A program made the translations under genes and the position numbers. From assembly GCA_037178625.1 (NCBI GenBank), contig CM074128.1:310001-374000 (forward strand): DNA of 64,000 nucleotides, written 5' to 3'. Below are positions 35,017 through 45,672 of the stretch, one piece after another. The notes under the pieces were generated by a model. That model was not told where the DNA came from. It was given only the letters and a program-made list of their open reading frames with translations, and did not search any database. How positions within the stretch are numbered: position 1 is the first letter of the stretch; each line of letters opens with the position of its first letter. The DNA comes from Skeletonema tropicum. Lineage: Eukaryota; Bacillariophyta; Thalassiosirophyceae; Thalassiosirales; Thalassiosiraceae.

Positions 35017-36105
35017 TTATGAGGAGAAGTGCTCAAGGATTCCCTTTCCATCAACAGCCTCTTGGGCCAAGAAACCAGCAGCGGCAAGCATAGCAAGACG
35101 TCCGTTTTGAAGCTCCTTGGTGATCATAACATTGAGCTCCTCAGGGTCCTCGGGCTTCAAGCCAAGTGGATCAAATCCAATATCACCAGGGTAGTAATCA
35201 GAGTTCAAGGCACCAGCCTGGTCGAACTTCACATCGGCGGGGTCAACCCAGCCAGTCTTGGCACGCTGCAACTCAGCAAAGCCAATTCCGGCAATGATGA
35301 GGGCATCCCAGCCTCCGGGAACCTGACCTGGGTGAGAGATGGCAGGGCCAGAGATGGATGCATCGAAGAGGAAGGATGATCCCTCAACAGCTTCGCCGAC
35401 GAAGAATCCGATAACGGCAAGCATGGCAACACGTCCGTGGGTGACCTCAGCCTCACGGTAACGCTTGAGGGTGGCCTCGTCAGCCTTCTCGGCAAATCCA
35501 AGAGGATCGAAGAAGCCCATGGGAGCGATGGCACCGGGGAGATCGGCGGCGGTGAATGCATTGAGGCTGGTGGAGCGAGCGCCAGTTTGAGCAGGGGCGA
35601 AGGCAGCGGCAGAGCCGGCGAGGGCGGAGATAAGAGCAAGCTTCATCATTTTGATTGTTGTTGTGATGTGGTAGAGAGGTGTAATGATTGGTTGTGAATC
35701 GATTTTATGAGCAGACTGAGAAGGACATCGGAATGCTTTTCAGAGGTTCAGAGGCTCTCCGATCTCCGAGCAAAGTTGATGACATGACGTGTTTGTGCCT
35801 GCATGATGTGTTGCTTGGACAGTCACAAAAGCACGTGAGGTGGATAGGTCGAAGCTTCGTCTTTGATTCTATAGAATTGCTGAATTTTAGTTTGTCATTT
35901 TGCATTTGTCAGTTTATTAGTGAACTATCACGAAGCTTCCAAAACAGAACTTGCTGCCGACCTCTGCCGACGCAGAATAAATTGAACACGCGCCGCTGTG
36001 CACCAAATCATCGCTGTTGCACGCTGTTGCACTGCACGACACCTCAACAAGGGAACAAGCAAACCACATCATACTTCTTACTGAGCAGCTGGATGCCACC
36101 AGGCG
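34845..36105 (+). repeat. Inverted repeat, left arm (LHCX gene with flanks)
   Basis: Reverse complement of 37700-38962. It contains about 170 bp of 3' flank, the whole LHCX coding sequence and about 450 bp of upstream DNA. Coding differences are few and almost all silent; the upstream part has small indels (for example a 9-bp repeat of GGTTCAGAG-like sequence). Confidence 0.9.
35017..35649 (-). CDS. LHCX: LHCX-type fucoxanthin-chlorophyll protein, copy 1
   Basis: 210 residues, intronless. The presequence MMKLALISALAGSAAAFAPA has the AFAP plastid motif. Helix 1 EAEVTHGRVAMLAVIGFFVG and helix 3 KELQNGRLAMLAAAGF carry the Glu-Arg pairs that bind chlorophyll. GSSFLFDASISGPAI, GDIGFDPLGLKPEDPEE and the C-terminal DGKGILE are hallmarks of the stress-responsive LHCX (LI818-like) branch rather than the antenna LHCF branch. 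Known LHCX proteins act in thylakoids in energy-dependent quenching. It differs from copy 2 by one residue (Ala instead of Thr in the presequence). Confidence 0.93.
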   Translation of the reverse strand: MMKLALISALAGSAAAFAPAQTGARSTSLNAFTAADLPGAIAPMGFFDPLGFAEKADEATLKRYREAEVTHGRVAMLAVIGFFVGEAVEGSSFLFDASISGPAISHPGQVPGGWDALIIAGIGFAELQRAKTGWVDPADVKFDQAGALNSDYYPGDIGFDPLGLKPEDPEELNVMITKELQNGRLAMLAAAGFLAQEAVDGKGILEHFSS

Positions 36106-36463
36106 GTACTGAAAAGCGGTGACGATAAGATGTACATAGTCCGTTATTGTACTTATTCTCCTGTCCAAGTATGAAGTTTGAGTAATGTACTTCGCATTTT
36201 AGATAGAGGAATATCGTTTTTCATCTGTCACAACCAGGCTAACAAAAATCAATTGCTGACTTTCCAAAGGCAAGGGGGCTCTGTTGTGCGTCATACGTCC
36301 AAATCAAGCTTAACAGTATTCACAATAATTTACAGCTTTACATGATGAATTTGTGCTCAACAGGATCTCTCACAAGCCCAAGTATCTGGCATCAACATTT
36401 TGGTCATGGCAACTTCTTGGATCATCTCGCAAGCAAACACAATCTCGCAAAAATTACCCCTTT

Positions 36464-37654
36464 TTACTGAGATAAAGCGAAGAACGACCACAAGTAGTTT
36501 GCGACATCATAATTAGGCTGCTTTGATGGATATGCAAAGATGTGCGTATCATCATGCGCATCATGCACTTCTTTTCGCTTGGGTAGCTGGTCGTTTGTGT
36601 TCGAAGAGGGAGTGGTGTCATCAGACTTCTTTCTTGATCTTGTAGCCAGCCACTCTTTCGCATCTTTTCCCAACGTTGACTTATGTGAATTGGAGACCTC
36701 CATGCTAAATACTATGTTGCGCTGGACTTCCTCTTTCTTCTCCGCCATTTTGTCGCATGTCATCCCGTGAGTGTACAGCGTTAATTTGATAGGTTGAATA
36801 CCTGCCACAGTATTGACTGAAAATGGCTTCAAGCCCGGAAAGTTCATTAGCTTCCACTCGATAAAATCGAGATACATGGAACTAAATGACATTGTGTATA
36901 CATCATCAACGTTCCACTCGATTTTCTTTCCCTTCTTTCTCTGTAATATCGACTCCTTGTTCTCTAGAATATCCTTTCCTAATTCAGGCAAATCTACCTG
37001 TCCTTGTCCCGATTTTGTTGCAGTAAAACTGTCCATAGATGTACCGACTGGAAATGAAAGATAAGATGGCCTGTCATATGAATCTGATAAATAATAGCTG
37101 AAACCTGGATTCATCTTCTTAACAAATCGCAACGCCGTACTAGTGAGAGCCCGCTGAATGATTCCCATCTCAATTGGTTCGCCCAACTCAGCGCAAAAAC
37201 ACACCTCACCCTTTGGAACCTGTTTTAATTTGAACTGCCATTGGAACTCAAACCTACGCTGCTTTCCTTTGAAGAATGCAGCAATAGGATTGTCAGATGA
37301 TTGTTTCTCATGCTTGTCAACGTCTGGAGTACGAAACATTAGCAGCATTTTGCCCGTGAAAAGTTCTGTGTCGACATCAACTGCGACGTCATTAGGATGT
37401 ACCCGCTCATGAGGCCCTATCATTACATACAAATCCTCGAGATGCTTTTGTTGCTGCATCGACGTCGTTGATACTTCATCATCTCCGACAGATGAGTTCA
37501 CCTCCGTTATTTCTTCTGAATTGCTCGGCGTCTGCACAATTTGAGCATCCTTCCACTCATTGCCATTGCCGATGACAGAATCTTCAATACTGGCTTTGCG
37601 CCTACAACTTAAACTGTTGATAAATCTTGTGTAATTATTCCCGCCACCAAACAT
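36464..37654 (-). CDS. DUF1769-family protein enclosed by the inverted repeat
   Basis: 396 residues, single exon. The central part RRFEFQWQFKLKQVPKGEV, CAELGEPIEMGIIQRAL, then FSYYLSD and PSYLSFPVG match the DUF1769 pattern known from fungi and stramenopiles; function unknown. The N-terminal 80 residues are Ser/Glu-rich, and the C-terminal third is basic and low complexity. No signal peptide or membrane segment. It is the only gene between the two LHCX copies, and its 5' end lies about 45 bp from the right arm, so its promoter must overlap the duplicated LHCX upstream DNA. Confidence 0.75.
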   Translation of the reverse strand: MFGGGNNYTRFINSLSCRRKASIEDSVIGNGNEWKDAQIVQTPSNSEEITEVNSSVGDDEVSTTSMQQQKHLEDLYVMIGPHERVHPNDVAVDVDTELFTGKMLLMFRTPDVDKHEKQSSDNPIAAFFKGKQRRFEFQWQFKLKQVPKGEVCFCAELGEPIEMGIIQRALTSTALRFVKKMNPGFSYYLSDSYDRPSYLSFPVGTSMDSFTATKSGQGQVDLPELGKDILENKESILQRKKGKKIEWNVDDVYTMSFSSMYLDFIEWKLMNFPGLKPFSVNTVAGIQPIKLTLYTHGMTCDKMAEKKEEVQRNIVFSMEVSNSHKSTLGKDAKEWLATRSRKKSDDTTPSSNTNDQLPKRKEVHDAHDDTHIFAYPSKQPNYDVANYLWSFFALSQ

Positions 37655-37699
37655 ACTATCGTCAATCGTCAGCGCTACTCTTCAGTTCACGCTGTAGTG

Positions 37700-38962
37700 G
37701 CATCCAGCTGCTCAGTAAGTATGATGTGGTTTGCTTGTTCCCTTGTTGAGGTGTCGTGCAGTCTCGTGCATCGTGCAGCGCAACAGCAAGCAGGCAACCA
37801 TATAAGAATGATTTGGTGCACAGCGGCGCGTGTTCAATTTATTCTGCGTCGGCAGAGGTCGGCAGCAAGTTCTGTTTTGATAGCTTCGTCTTCCATGTAA
37901 AATAAATTGACAAATGCAACATGACAAACTATAATTCAGCAATTCTATAGAATCAAACACGAAGCTCCGACCTATCCACCTCACATGCTCTTGTGACTGT
38001 CCAAGCAACACATCATGCAGGCACAAACACGTCATGTCATCAACTTTGCTCGGAGATCGGAGAGCCTCTGAAAAGCATTCCGATGCCCTTCTCAGTCTGC
38101 TCATAAAATCGATTCACAACCAATCATTACACCTCTCTACCACATCACAACAACAATCAAAATGATGAAGCTTGCTCTTATCTCCGCCCTCGCCGGCTCT
38201 GCCACTGCCTTCGCCCCTGCTCAGACTGGCGCTCGCTCCACCAGCCTCAATGCATTCACCGCCGCCGATCTTCCCGGTGCCATCGCTCCCATGGGCTTCT
38301 TCGATCCTCTTGGATTTGCCGAGAAGGCTGACGAGGCCACCCTCAAGCGTTACCGTGAGGCCGAGGTCACCCACGGACGTGTTGCCATGCTTGCCGTTAT
38401 CGGATTCTTCGTCGGCGAGGCTGTTGAGGGATCATCCTTCCTCTTCGATGCATCCATCTCTGGCCCTGCCATCTCTCACCCAGGTCAGGTTCCCGGAGGC
38501 TGGGATGCCCTCATCATTGCTGGAATTGGCTTCGCTGAGTTGCAGCGTGCCAAGACTGGTTGGGTTGACCCCGCCGATGTGAAGTTCGACCAGGCTGGTG
38601 CTTTGAACTCTGATTACTACCCTGGTGATATTGGATTTGATCCCCTTGGCTTGAAGCCCGAGGACCCTGAGGAGCTTAATGTTATGATCACCAAGGAGCT
38701 CCAGAACGGACGTCTTGCTATGCTTGCCGCTGCTGGTTTCTTGGCCCAAGAGGCAGTTGATGGGAAGGGGATCCTTGAGCACTTCTCCTCATAAGAAACT
38801 TGTTTCGATAAGAAGATGAACTACCACACACCCAACGAAATGATCCACAACACACAACACCGCCACAATTTTGAATATAATAGATGTTGGAATGACATGG
38901 CGTTATTCCATTGTGAACAGAATAGATAGAGTACAAGCTAGAAAATTGCACTGAAACTATGA
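37700..38962 (-). repeat. Inverted repeat, right arm (LHCX gene with flanks)
   Basis: Partner of 34845-36105. The arms are separated by about 1.6 kb of unique DNA. Confidence 0.9.
38162..38794 (+). CDS. LHCX: LHCX-type fucoxanthin-chlorophyll protein, copy 2
   Basis: 210 residues with the same motifs as copy 1 and one visible amino-acid change (AGSATAFAP). Head-to-head arrangement with about 2.5 kb between start codons. Silent third-position changes show that the pair is not an assembly echo of one sequence. Both upstream regions are retained, so both copies are probably expressed, with possibly diverging light responses (inference). Confidence 0.93.
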   Translation: MMKLALISALAGSATAFAPAQTGARSTSLNAFTAADLPGAIAPMGFFDPLGFAEKADEATLKRYREAEVTHGRVAMLAVIGFFVGEAVEGSSFLFDASISGPAISHPGQVPGGWDALIIAGIGFAELQRAKTGWVDPADVKFDQAGALNSDYYPGDIGFDPLGLKPEDPEELNVMITKELQNGRLAMLAAAGFLAQEAVDGKGILEHFSS

Positions 38963-39109
38963 CAAATAATGCATGTGAAAATTGTGCCACTTCTTTCTTA
39001 ACTTATGGTCTCAGGCTTGTTTGCACTCAAATTGTATCAGATAGCTTCTTTGCTCATTCACCCTGGCTAGGACTTACTCATCCAGGTGACAAAAGATGTG
39101 ATATTCGTT

Positions 39110-41789
39110 TCATGGATTGTGACAGTGAAAGAAACCTGCCCCATCATGCGCTACTAAAGGCACCATAATGCCATAAGGTGAGTAGTCATAGTTATAATCT
39201 CCTCCTTCGAACACTTTGTTTCTACGACGCATCTCAAAAAAGTCAACTAACAACAATGAGAGAAGGGTGAGATTTAAGGCTGATGAAAATGTTTGTTCAG
39301 GAAGGAAAGTATACCTCTAAACTCCGCCCACTCACCATCGACAGGGCTGACTTTGGAAGTAAGCTCACTGATAATCAGAGTCGAATTGTCTTCCTGACCT
39401 AAGCCCGAGAAAGAGTATGACCAAAAGGCGTGGTATTCTTCCTCTTTAAACGACTCCTCAGACATATTCGGATCGACAATTTGTCCAAGCCAACGGCGTC
39501 CCGTGAATCGTATAAGAAAGGTATAATTAGACATCAACTGTTGAAATGATGCAGATTGGTTGTTGATTTCAAAAAAGTCATCGTCAGAGTAATTATCGGG
39601 AGATTCATGTTTGTGAGGCGCCAATGCTGCAGACGCATTCGCTGGATATTTAATCTCGAAGTAGTGTTCTTCTTCTCCAGGATACCCATCACGCATGACA
39701 CTGACAGGCTTCCCATACATCCTTGCTGCATACATGGGGCGGTCATATACTTTGATGAAGTTAATGTTGTCACCATCTTTGTCCAAGTCCTTCACTATAG
39801 TAAGGGTAGTGTTACGATCTTTCTCTGATCTGATGACATCACATGGAATCTCATGCTCACAGAAATGTCCAAAGCGCTAAGTAAAGGACCAAAGACGTGA
39901 GGATACGATTAAAGCTGAAGATGAATGAGAAGATTCACCACAAGCCATGCTATTAACTTACTCCAGGAAAGCATTCACACATCTGGTCCACTTTAGGATC
40001 GCTTACACATGTGCCGAAGTAGTTACATTCGGCATCATTGGCACACTGGGGTATGTCCGTTAGATGCTTTTTCATTGTCGCAGTGATACCATAACTTCAG
40101 AGAAATTATTACTTACCTCGGCACAGCTTACATCAATTTTGTAGTCTTTCTCTATTTGTCCTTTCCACAGAAACCAGTTTTCTGTCTTCGTTAATTCAAC
40201 TAGATCAAACTTCTCAGTTTCATCAGATCTCAGTAGCCAATTGCATTCATTCTTTTCGTTGGCATCTAAAGAGGTCCTAATCTTTGGATGAGTTATAACC
40301 CATGACTCAATGTCTTCGCAATACGTCAGTTCTGCAGGGATCGTACTTTTGAATAGGTCACCGCTCTCTTTGTTCATTTCCACGTAGCGCGGCCGCCCCT
40401 CTCTAAGTCCCTCTTGTTTGTAGTACCCATTGAAGTGGCTATAGATTAGGAGCCGTTTCTCGTAGCAGCGGCCATCTTCGTCTTCATCTCCACCATAGCA
40501 CTTCTGGTTCGTGTTGTTGCAATCAGAGTCGACAGAGCACTTTTTATCAAGCTCCACCCACGCATTTTCCCATACACCATCGCCAAAGTCGATCAACAAG
40601 GAACGACAACCGTAAGCTCCTTTCGACTGTTTAACAGTGATGATAGACAAACCGCAAAGCATTACGATTGCAGTAGAAAAGTACATTGCCCTCACAAGTC
40701 TCTTCGACAACTTGCGTATCCTACGTGCACCAAGACTCTTAGAGCACTGGATCACATTCTTTTGATTTGCGGCTACTTTCAAGCGTCGGCTAAAGAAGCC
40801 TCGTCTACAAAGCTCAAAGATGACATCGTCAATACTCTCAATAAACTCGAGGGCAATCATGTCAAAAAAGATTTCGAGGACGTTATCTTCTTGTACCACT
40901 GTCATGAATAGACATGCTAGAAACAACACCCCAATAGAAATACGCAAGATGGATGAAAAGACAACTTTACTCCTCGGAAACACTTTGTCTCCCTCTTCCT
41001 TCTGCTCCAGTGCCTTTCCGATAAGTTCAAGTCCTGTTGGAATCTCATCATCTGAGAAGGTAATATTATGTGCAAGTTAGTAATTTTCAAGAGTCAATCC
41101 ACCCATCTAACGATATTTATAACTTACCCATCAAAACACCTATAACAACACCCAAATATTGCACTATTCGAACTGTGTTTGTCACTTCTGCGATGGCAAA
41201 CTTGTTGTCATCCGAGCCATTATCAAGCTCATTCTGCAACGCAAGAGCGAGACACACGAGACTCTGAACATAAATTTTCAAAGAAACAACAGTTGCTGTG
41301 TGAGAGACAGAATTTGCTTCTGTATGAATAAAAGGTGAAAAAAATACCACTTACAACCGTATATGCAACCAATCCAACGGCGAATGGTGCAGAGAGTACC
41401 GGCTCAGTGATGAGGAATGTGAACGTGCTCGCGGGCAGATGAAAATTGTCATAAATAAGGTCCACTTCTTCCAAACCAGCAACACTCTCTTCTTGAATTT
41501 GCAGCGAAGTTCCCGGTGCCGAATTCGCCCTTCGCATTAAAAGTAGGGCGATCGAGTGTCGTCGTCTTGGTATATTATTTGCATCTTCTGTTTTTGGTTT
41601 CTTATTGGCAATGGTGTCAGATAAAATCTGGTTTTTGGGAGCGGGGACATCTTCTTCATTATGCTGTTGCTGACATTGCTGCTCCAATGTTTTCATCCGG
41701 TCGAGGAGAGCATTAAATTCGCTTCTCCATGGCTGCTCTTCATCGACCGGCTGGTTTTCCTCATCGTCTGATGATTGTAATTTCGTCAT
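39110..41789 (-). CDS. Multi-pass membrane protein with EGF-like module, six exons
   Basis: Exons 41789-41355, 41263-41128, 41051-40117, 40045-39962, 39876-39315 and 39246-39110. Introns are 68-91 bp, all GT-AG, and phases agree throughout, giving 762 residues. Hydrophobic segments lie around 130-190 and 200-300 (FAVGLVAYTVSLVCLALAL; ISIGVLFLACLFMTVV; FSTAIVMLCGLSIITV). Then comes a Cys-containing extracellular-type region with CYEKRLLIYSHFNGYY, and an EGF-like module spread over exons 3-5 (SCAECANDAECNYFGTC, MCECFPGRFGHFCEH). The C-terminus is soluble. The family looks diatom- or stramenopile-specific; function not recognised. The start MTKLQSSDDEE is preferred over an upstream ATG in the 5' leader. 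Confidence 0.75.
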
Positions 41790-42132
41790 GGTAAAACTTT
41801 GTGTACATATATCATATATAATAGCGCCAGGAGTTAACAAGCAATAGAACCAACCGCGGTGGACTGCGCAGCGAGAGTGGAGAGTGGCAGCTATCTACTA
41901 CATATCCTTCACTGGTGTCGTGATCTGCTGTCTTCTGTCTTCGGAGATCTTGCATCTTGCGTTTGCGAAGTGCAAAAAACAGGTAAGTCTTGGTCTTGGT
42001 ACAATGAGATACCGTTTCCAATTACTAAGAAATTGGACATATCTCAAACAACTGCAAATCATTTCACTACATATGTATGAACATTCCAAGCCCTGCAAAT
42101 CATTTCACTCAATTAAGTTACGTACCAAATCG

Positions 42133-44922
42133 TCACCCAGAGATGAAACCACCACCTCCTCCACCTCCGCCTCCAAGAAGTTTTCCTCCTCCTCTGCGCG
42201 CCTGTTGACGAGTCTCAAAACCAGCCACTCTATCCCTCACTTTCTTGTCTCGACCTCCGCCAATCTCTTCGCTCTTCTCCGCACTAGCAAGTTTCGGCTT
42301 CTTTGGAACTTCGGCTTTCGGAGGTTCGGGTATTTTTGTGTCTTCTTCGGAGCTCATTTCAAGCTGAGGTGTTTCTTCCATCCCTTCAATCTCATCTAGG
42401 TCTAGGTCAAAGTCGAAGTCGGGAGGTGGCGGCTGCTGTGAATTTCCACAGCTTCCACCCTCCTCTGATGCTTCCTCCATCTCTTCAATTTCATCTTCAT
42501 CGTCGTCACCATCTTCACCACCTATCATCATCCTTAGGGTATTACCCAAACTCTCCAGAGCAATTTGAACGTCACGCCTATCACCGAATTGACCTCTCAG
42601 CAGTGATTCTCCCTCGGTCATATTGGAAGCATAGATCTTGATGTCAGGCAACCTAGAGACATCCAGTTTGGAGCAATCGACGTTACGCTGGCTTGTAGCA
42701 TCATTTTCATCAGCATACTCATCCCCGAAGCCACATTGGGCTATTCCTACATACACGTCGTCATTGACAAACCGTCGAGCGAAGTTTGGGAAAGAGCTAC
42801 TAATTGTGCTAACAACATCTTGGTTTGTCTCGCCTAATCCAGTTCCATCCAAAAAGGCAACGATTGATATGTTAGAGATGAATTTGGAGCTCATGAAATC
42901 CTCCTTTCTCATCTTGCGAACTAAATGAGTATTCTCCCAAACCCGCTTTCCTGCCTTCGCAAAATCAATCAAATTGTGTGGTAAGAATTGCGTAGTATTT
43001 CCGTCAGGAACAGCGGCATAAAAGTATTTGAACATTGCATTGTCATTCACAACTTCTTGGTCCGGAGGTACCATGACGAATTCTCCGGTTTCTGTGTCCC
43101 TCTTTTTTCCAGACAGCGTCTCGACAATCAAATGAACGTTTGGCGTTTCTCTCCTGTGAAATTGAGCACAGATCGGATCGGTTGTGATACCCAAAACGTC
43201 ATTTTTGTCAGCCTCTTTGTACAGCCCGCATCCATACGCTCCAACCTTTATTCCAAGCCGAGCTAAATGTCTAGCTGCAAGATCAACTACGCCCACAACA
43301 GCTCTGCTCATACCGCAACGAGCACTATACATGAATGTGACCCAAAGTTGTTCAGTGCTATCTGATTCTACTTCATCGGTAACGTTCAGTACTGTCGAGT
43401 TGATGTGGGAGGCGACGTTGAGAATGTATCGACCATTTGTTTCGTTTTTGCCGTCATCAAGTTTTGTCCAATGGAAAGGTAAGAGTTCGATGACATGCTG
43501 AGAATGTGCAAAGATTTGAGATGCTGACTCGGCCTGCACACGAAACTTTTCCTTCTCCTTCTCATCTGCGCTTTTCAAACCCTGATACGCGTTTTGTAGC
43601 AATACAAAGATTCTTTCAAACAGCTCCTTCTTTTCTGGCTGGTTAATTAGCTTGTCTGGATGAAAACTCTTGCTCAGCTCCCGAAACCGTGCTTTTACCT
43701 CGCTTTTTGATGCTTCACGTTCCACATCCAACAGATGAAACGGAGGAAGTTTGTCCAGATAATCTACTCCAATCGATTGCGTCATTCTAAGCAGCCATTG
43801 CGCGTGCTCATCAACTGCCCCTGCTGATTCATCTGATTCAACAGGTTTAAATGCCCACATAGAAAACTGCATCTCGTCAATATCGGCATTATGAATATCG
43901 CGGCTGATCACTTTCGAGTATTCTTTTTCTCCAAAGTATCCACTGATCACACGCTCATATTGCGGTGGACCGCTCCATGGCGTACCATCCCTTTTCAACC
44001 TCCCTTCAAAGAGGTTGGTTATGATTTGAAGATAATGAAAATCCGAGCTTCCAAGGAACAATCCATCTTCGAAGACTCTTGTAACGTTTACTTCATTCGT
44101 TTTCCCACCCAATGCTCTGGCAAGATTGACGCCACTTAATTTGTGTTGTATCGAGACACCGCTGCCCTCCGTATTTTCTTCTATTGGAAGGAATTCAAAC
44201 TCTTGCTGAGGAAGTCCATTTCTACACTTTTTCAACTCCACATTCCATTTTTTCTCAATAATAAATGGATTGTCAACGTCGACATTGAACCGATATCCAG
44301 GTTGGATCTCCTTTTTAACCTCTCTTACACCGTTTTTTGATACAGTCACGATGCTACGACCACATTCTTTCATCACTTCGACAACATAGGAAAACGAAGG
44401 AGTCAAATTGTATTCCACGATCTTTATCTTTTCACACTTTTCGTACGTTCCAAAGTTTACAGTCACATCATCACCAACTTGTAGACGTGGCTTTACCTTG
44501 TTACCACCACCACACACGCAGCATGCTTCGTTTGGATTATGACGTACACCGTTTCCAGAATAATCCAAGCCACCGTATAATTGACACCAATCTTTATTAC
44601 GTGCATAAGCTTTACAATTATTTGTTCCATCGCTATAGTTCAGAAAATTAGTACAAACTAGGGGCTTCTCTTCCTCGTCTATCGGAGGCGATGATTCGAT
44701 ATGCATGCATCTCCGTGGACTTGCATTAAGTGTTGCTATTTGATAGGTAGAACAAGTCGATATTTGTCCATTGAGTAAATCTTGCGGCACGCAGTTTGGT
44801 AGAGAGTTGTTTTCATCATGGGTAACTTCTCCAGATGCATCGATTGTCACTTCAGACGAGAGCACACAAATAAATACTTGCAGAAGGAATGCTACCACTG
44901 GTAGCTTTACTGCTGAAGCCAT
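42133..44922 (-). CDS. Secretory-pathway J-domain protein
   Basis: 929 residues from MASAVKLPVVAFLLQVF, chosen because it begins a normal signal peptide; an in-frame ATG lies 13 codons upstream. A Cys-rich N-terminal patch (NKDWCQLYGG, ACCVCGGG) and a beta-rich region precede a J domain near 390-455 (FHLLDVEREASKSEVKARF, with HPD in KSFHPDKL). After that, WVTFMYSARCGMSRAVVGVV resembles a thioredoxin-like strand-helix with a degraded active site, and the end is acidic, then Gly-rich (GGGG run). This fits an ER-lumen HSP70 co-chaperone of the DNAJC10/16 style, but the thioredoxin part is a weak match. No ER-retention motif is seen at the C-terminus. Single exon. Confidence 0.75.
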   Translation of the reverse strand: MASAVKLPVVAFLLQVFICVLSSEVTIDASGEVTHDENNSLPNCVPQDLLNGQISTCSTYQIATLNASPRRCMHIESSPPIDEEEKPLVCTNFLNYSDGTNNCKAYARNKDWCQLYGGLDYSGNGVRHNPNEACCVCGGGNKVKPRLQVGDDVTVNFGTYEKCEKIKIVEYNLTPSFSYVVEVMKECGRSIVTVSKNGVREVKKEIQPGYRFNVDVDNPFIIEKKWNVELKKCRNGLPQQEFEFLPIEENTEGSGVSIQHKLSGVNLARALGGKTNEVNVTRVFEDGLFLGSSDFHYLQIITNLFEGRLKRDGTPWSGPPQYERVISGYFGEKEYSKVISRDIHNADIDEMQFSMWAFKPVESDESAGAVDEHAQWLLRMTQSIGVDYLDKLPPFHLLDVEREASKSEVKARFRELSKSFHPDKLINQPEKKELFERIFVLLQNAYQGLKSADEKEKEKFRVQAESASQIFAHSQHVIELLPFHWTKLDDGKNETNGRYILNVASHINSTVLNVTDEVESDSTEQLWVTFMYSARCGMSRAVVGVVDLAARHLARLGIKVGAYGCGLYKEADKNDVLGITTDPICAQFHRRETPNVHLIVETLSGKKRDTETGEFVMVPPDQEVVNDNAMFKYFYAAVPDGNTTQFLPHNLIDFAKAGKRVWENTHLVRKMRKEDFMSSKFISNISIVAFLDGTGLGETNQDVVSTISSSFPNFARRFVNDDVYVGIAQCGFGDEYADENDATSQRNVDCSKLDVSRLPDIKIYASNMTEGESLLRGQFGDRRDVQIALESLGNTLRMMIGGEDGDDDEDEIEEMEEASEEGGSCGNSQQPPPPDFDFDLDLDEIEGMEETPQLEMSSEEDTKIPEPPKAEVPKKPKLASAEKSEEIGGGRDKKVRDRVAGFETRQQARRGGGKLLGGGGGGGGGFISG

Positions 44923-45195
44923 TGTTGTAGAGATAAAAAATAATAGGTTGATTAGGGCCACTGCAGTGGAGGCCGATCAAATTTTGTCATTGTCACTCAA
45001 AAGTAGGTACTGATAGACAATGATGTAGATAGGAGTTCTTTACCGTACCGGTACAATCCAATAACATCGTCGCGACTGAAACGACAAACGAAACGACAAC
45101 GCACCGATCGATCGCCAGCGTAGCGTCGATACCTCGCTCAACTCACTCCACTTTCAGCTCACTTTTTCACAAACAGCATCATCGAGACCATCATA

Positions 45196-45672
45196 ATGAA
45201 CAACAATCGAAATAACCAAGTAGTAGCCGCTAATACAACCATGCCCTCCCAAATGTACCAGCACCAGGCCAAGCGATTGCTTGAGAACAACTTCCCTCGA
45301 GTTTCTTGCCGGGCGATCTCCGCTATTTTTACAGCTTCTAACTGCAATTTCACTTTGGCATTTCGTCAGATCTCAGCTGTTGCCAGCGACGAATCAGGTG
45401 ATTGTGATCTCATTCCCAAACATATGAAAGTGTTCATCAAAAGTAATCGCCCAAAGAAGCAGTTTGACATGAGCAATGCAGAACTCCTCGCTGAAGTTGA
45501 CAATATTCCGGAACTGAATACAAAGGTAGCAAGTACAAAAAGTGACGGCCAAAAGTTGTACAAGTATTCTTGCAGCTTGGTAAGGATTCCTCAAGGTCGC
45601 GTTCATATGCTATGCACATACTCCGATGAGAATGAAGAGATGGTTCATTGGATGTTACTTCCTTTACTTTGA
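45196..45672 (+). CDS. Small protein with CUE/UBA-like N-terminal helix region
   Basis: 158 residues. YQHQAKRLLENNFPRVSCRA followed by ISAIFTASNCNFTLAFRQI has the spacing of a CUE/UBA-type three-helix ubiquitin-binding fold; this is a pattern impression only. The rest is unrecognised. Its last 28 coding bases overlap the last coding bases of the convergent CrtI-like gene. It is divergent from the J-domain gene with 273 bp between starts. Confidence 0.6.
   Translation: MNNNRNNQVVAANTTMPSQMYQHQAKRLLENNFPRVSCRAISAIFTASNCNFTLAFRQISAVASDESGDCDLIPKHMKVFIKSNRPKKQFDMSNAELLAEVDNIPELNTKVASTKSDGQKLYKYSCSLVRIPQGRVHMLCTYSDENEEMVHWMLLPLL

Noticed and set aside
41229..41355. Read-through of exon 1 of the EGF/membrane gene to a stop (203-codon version)
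   Set aside because: A GTAAGT donor and a TTCAG acceptor in phase extend a continuous membrane helix into the next frame; the read-through tail is composition-poor.
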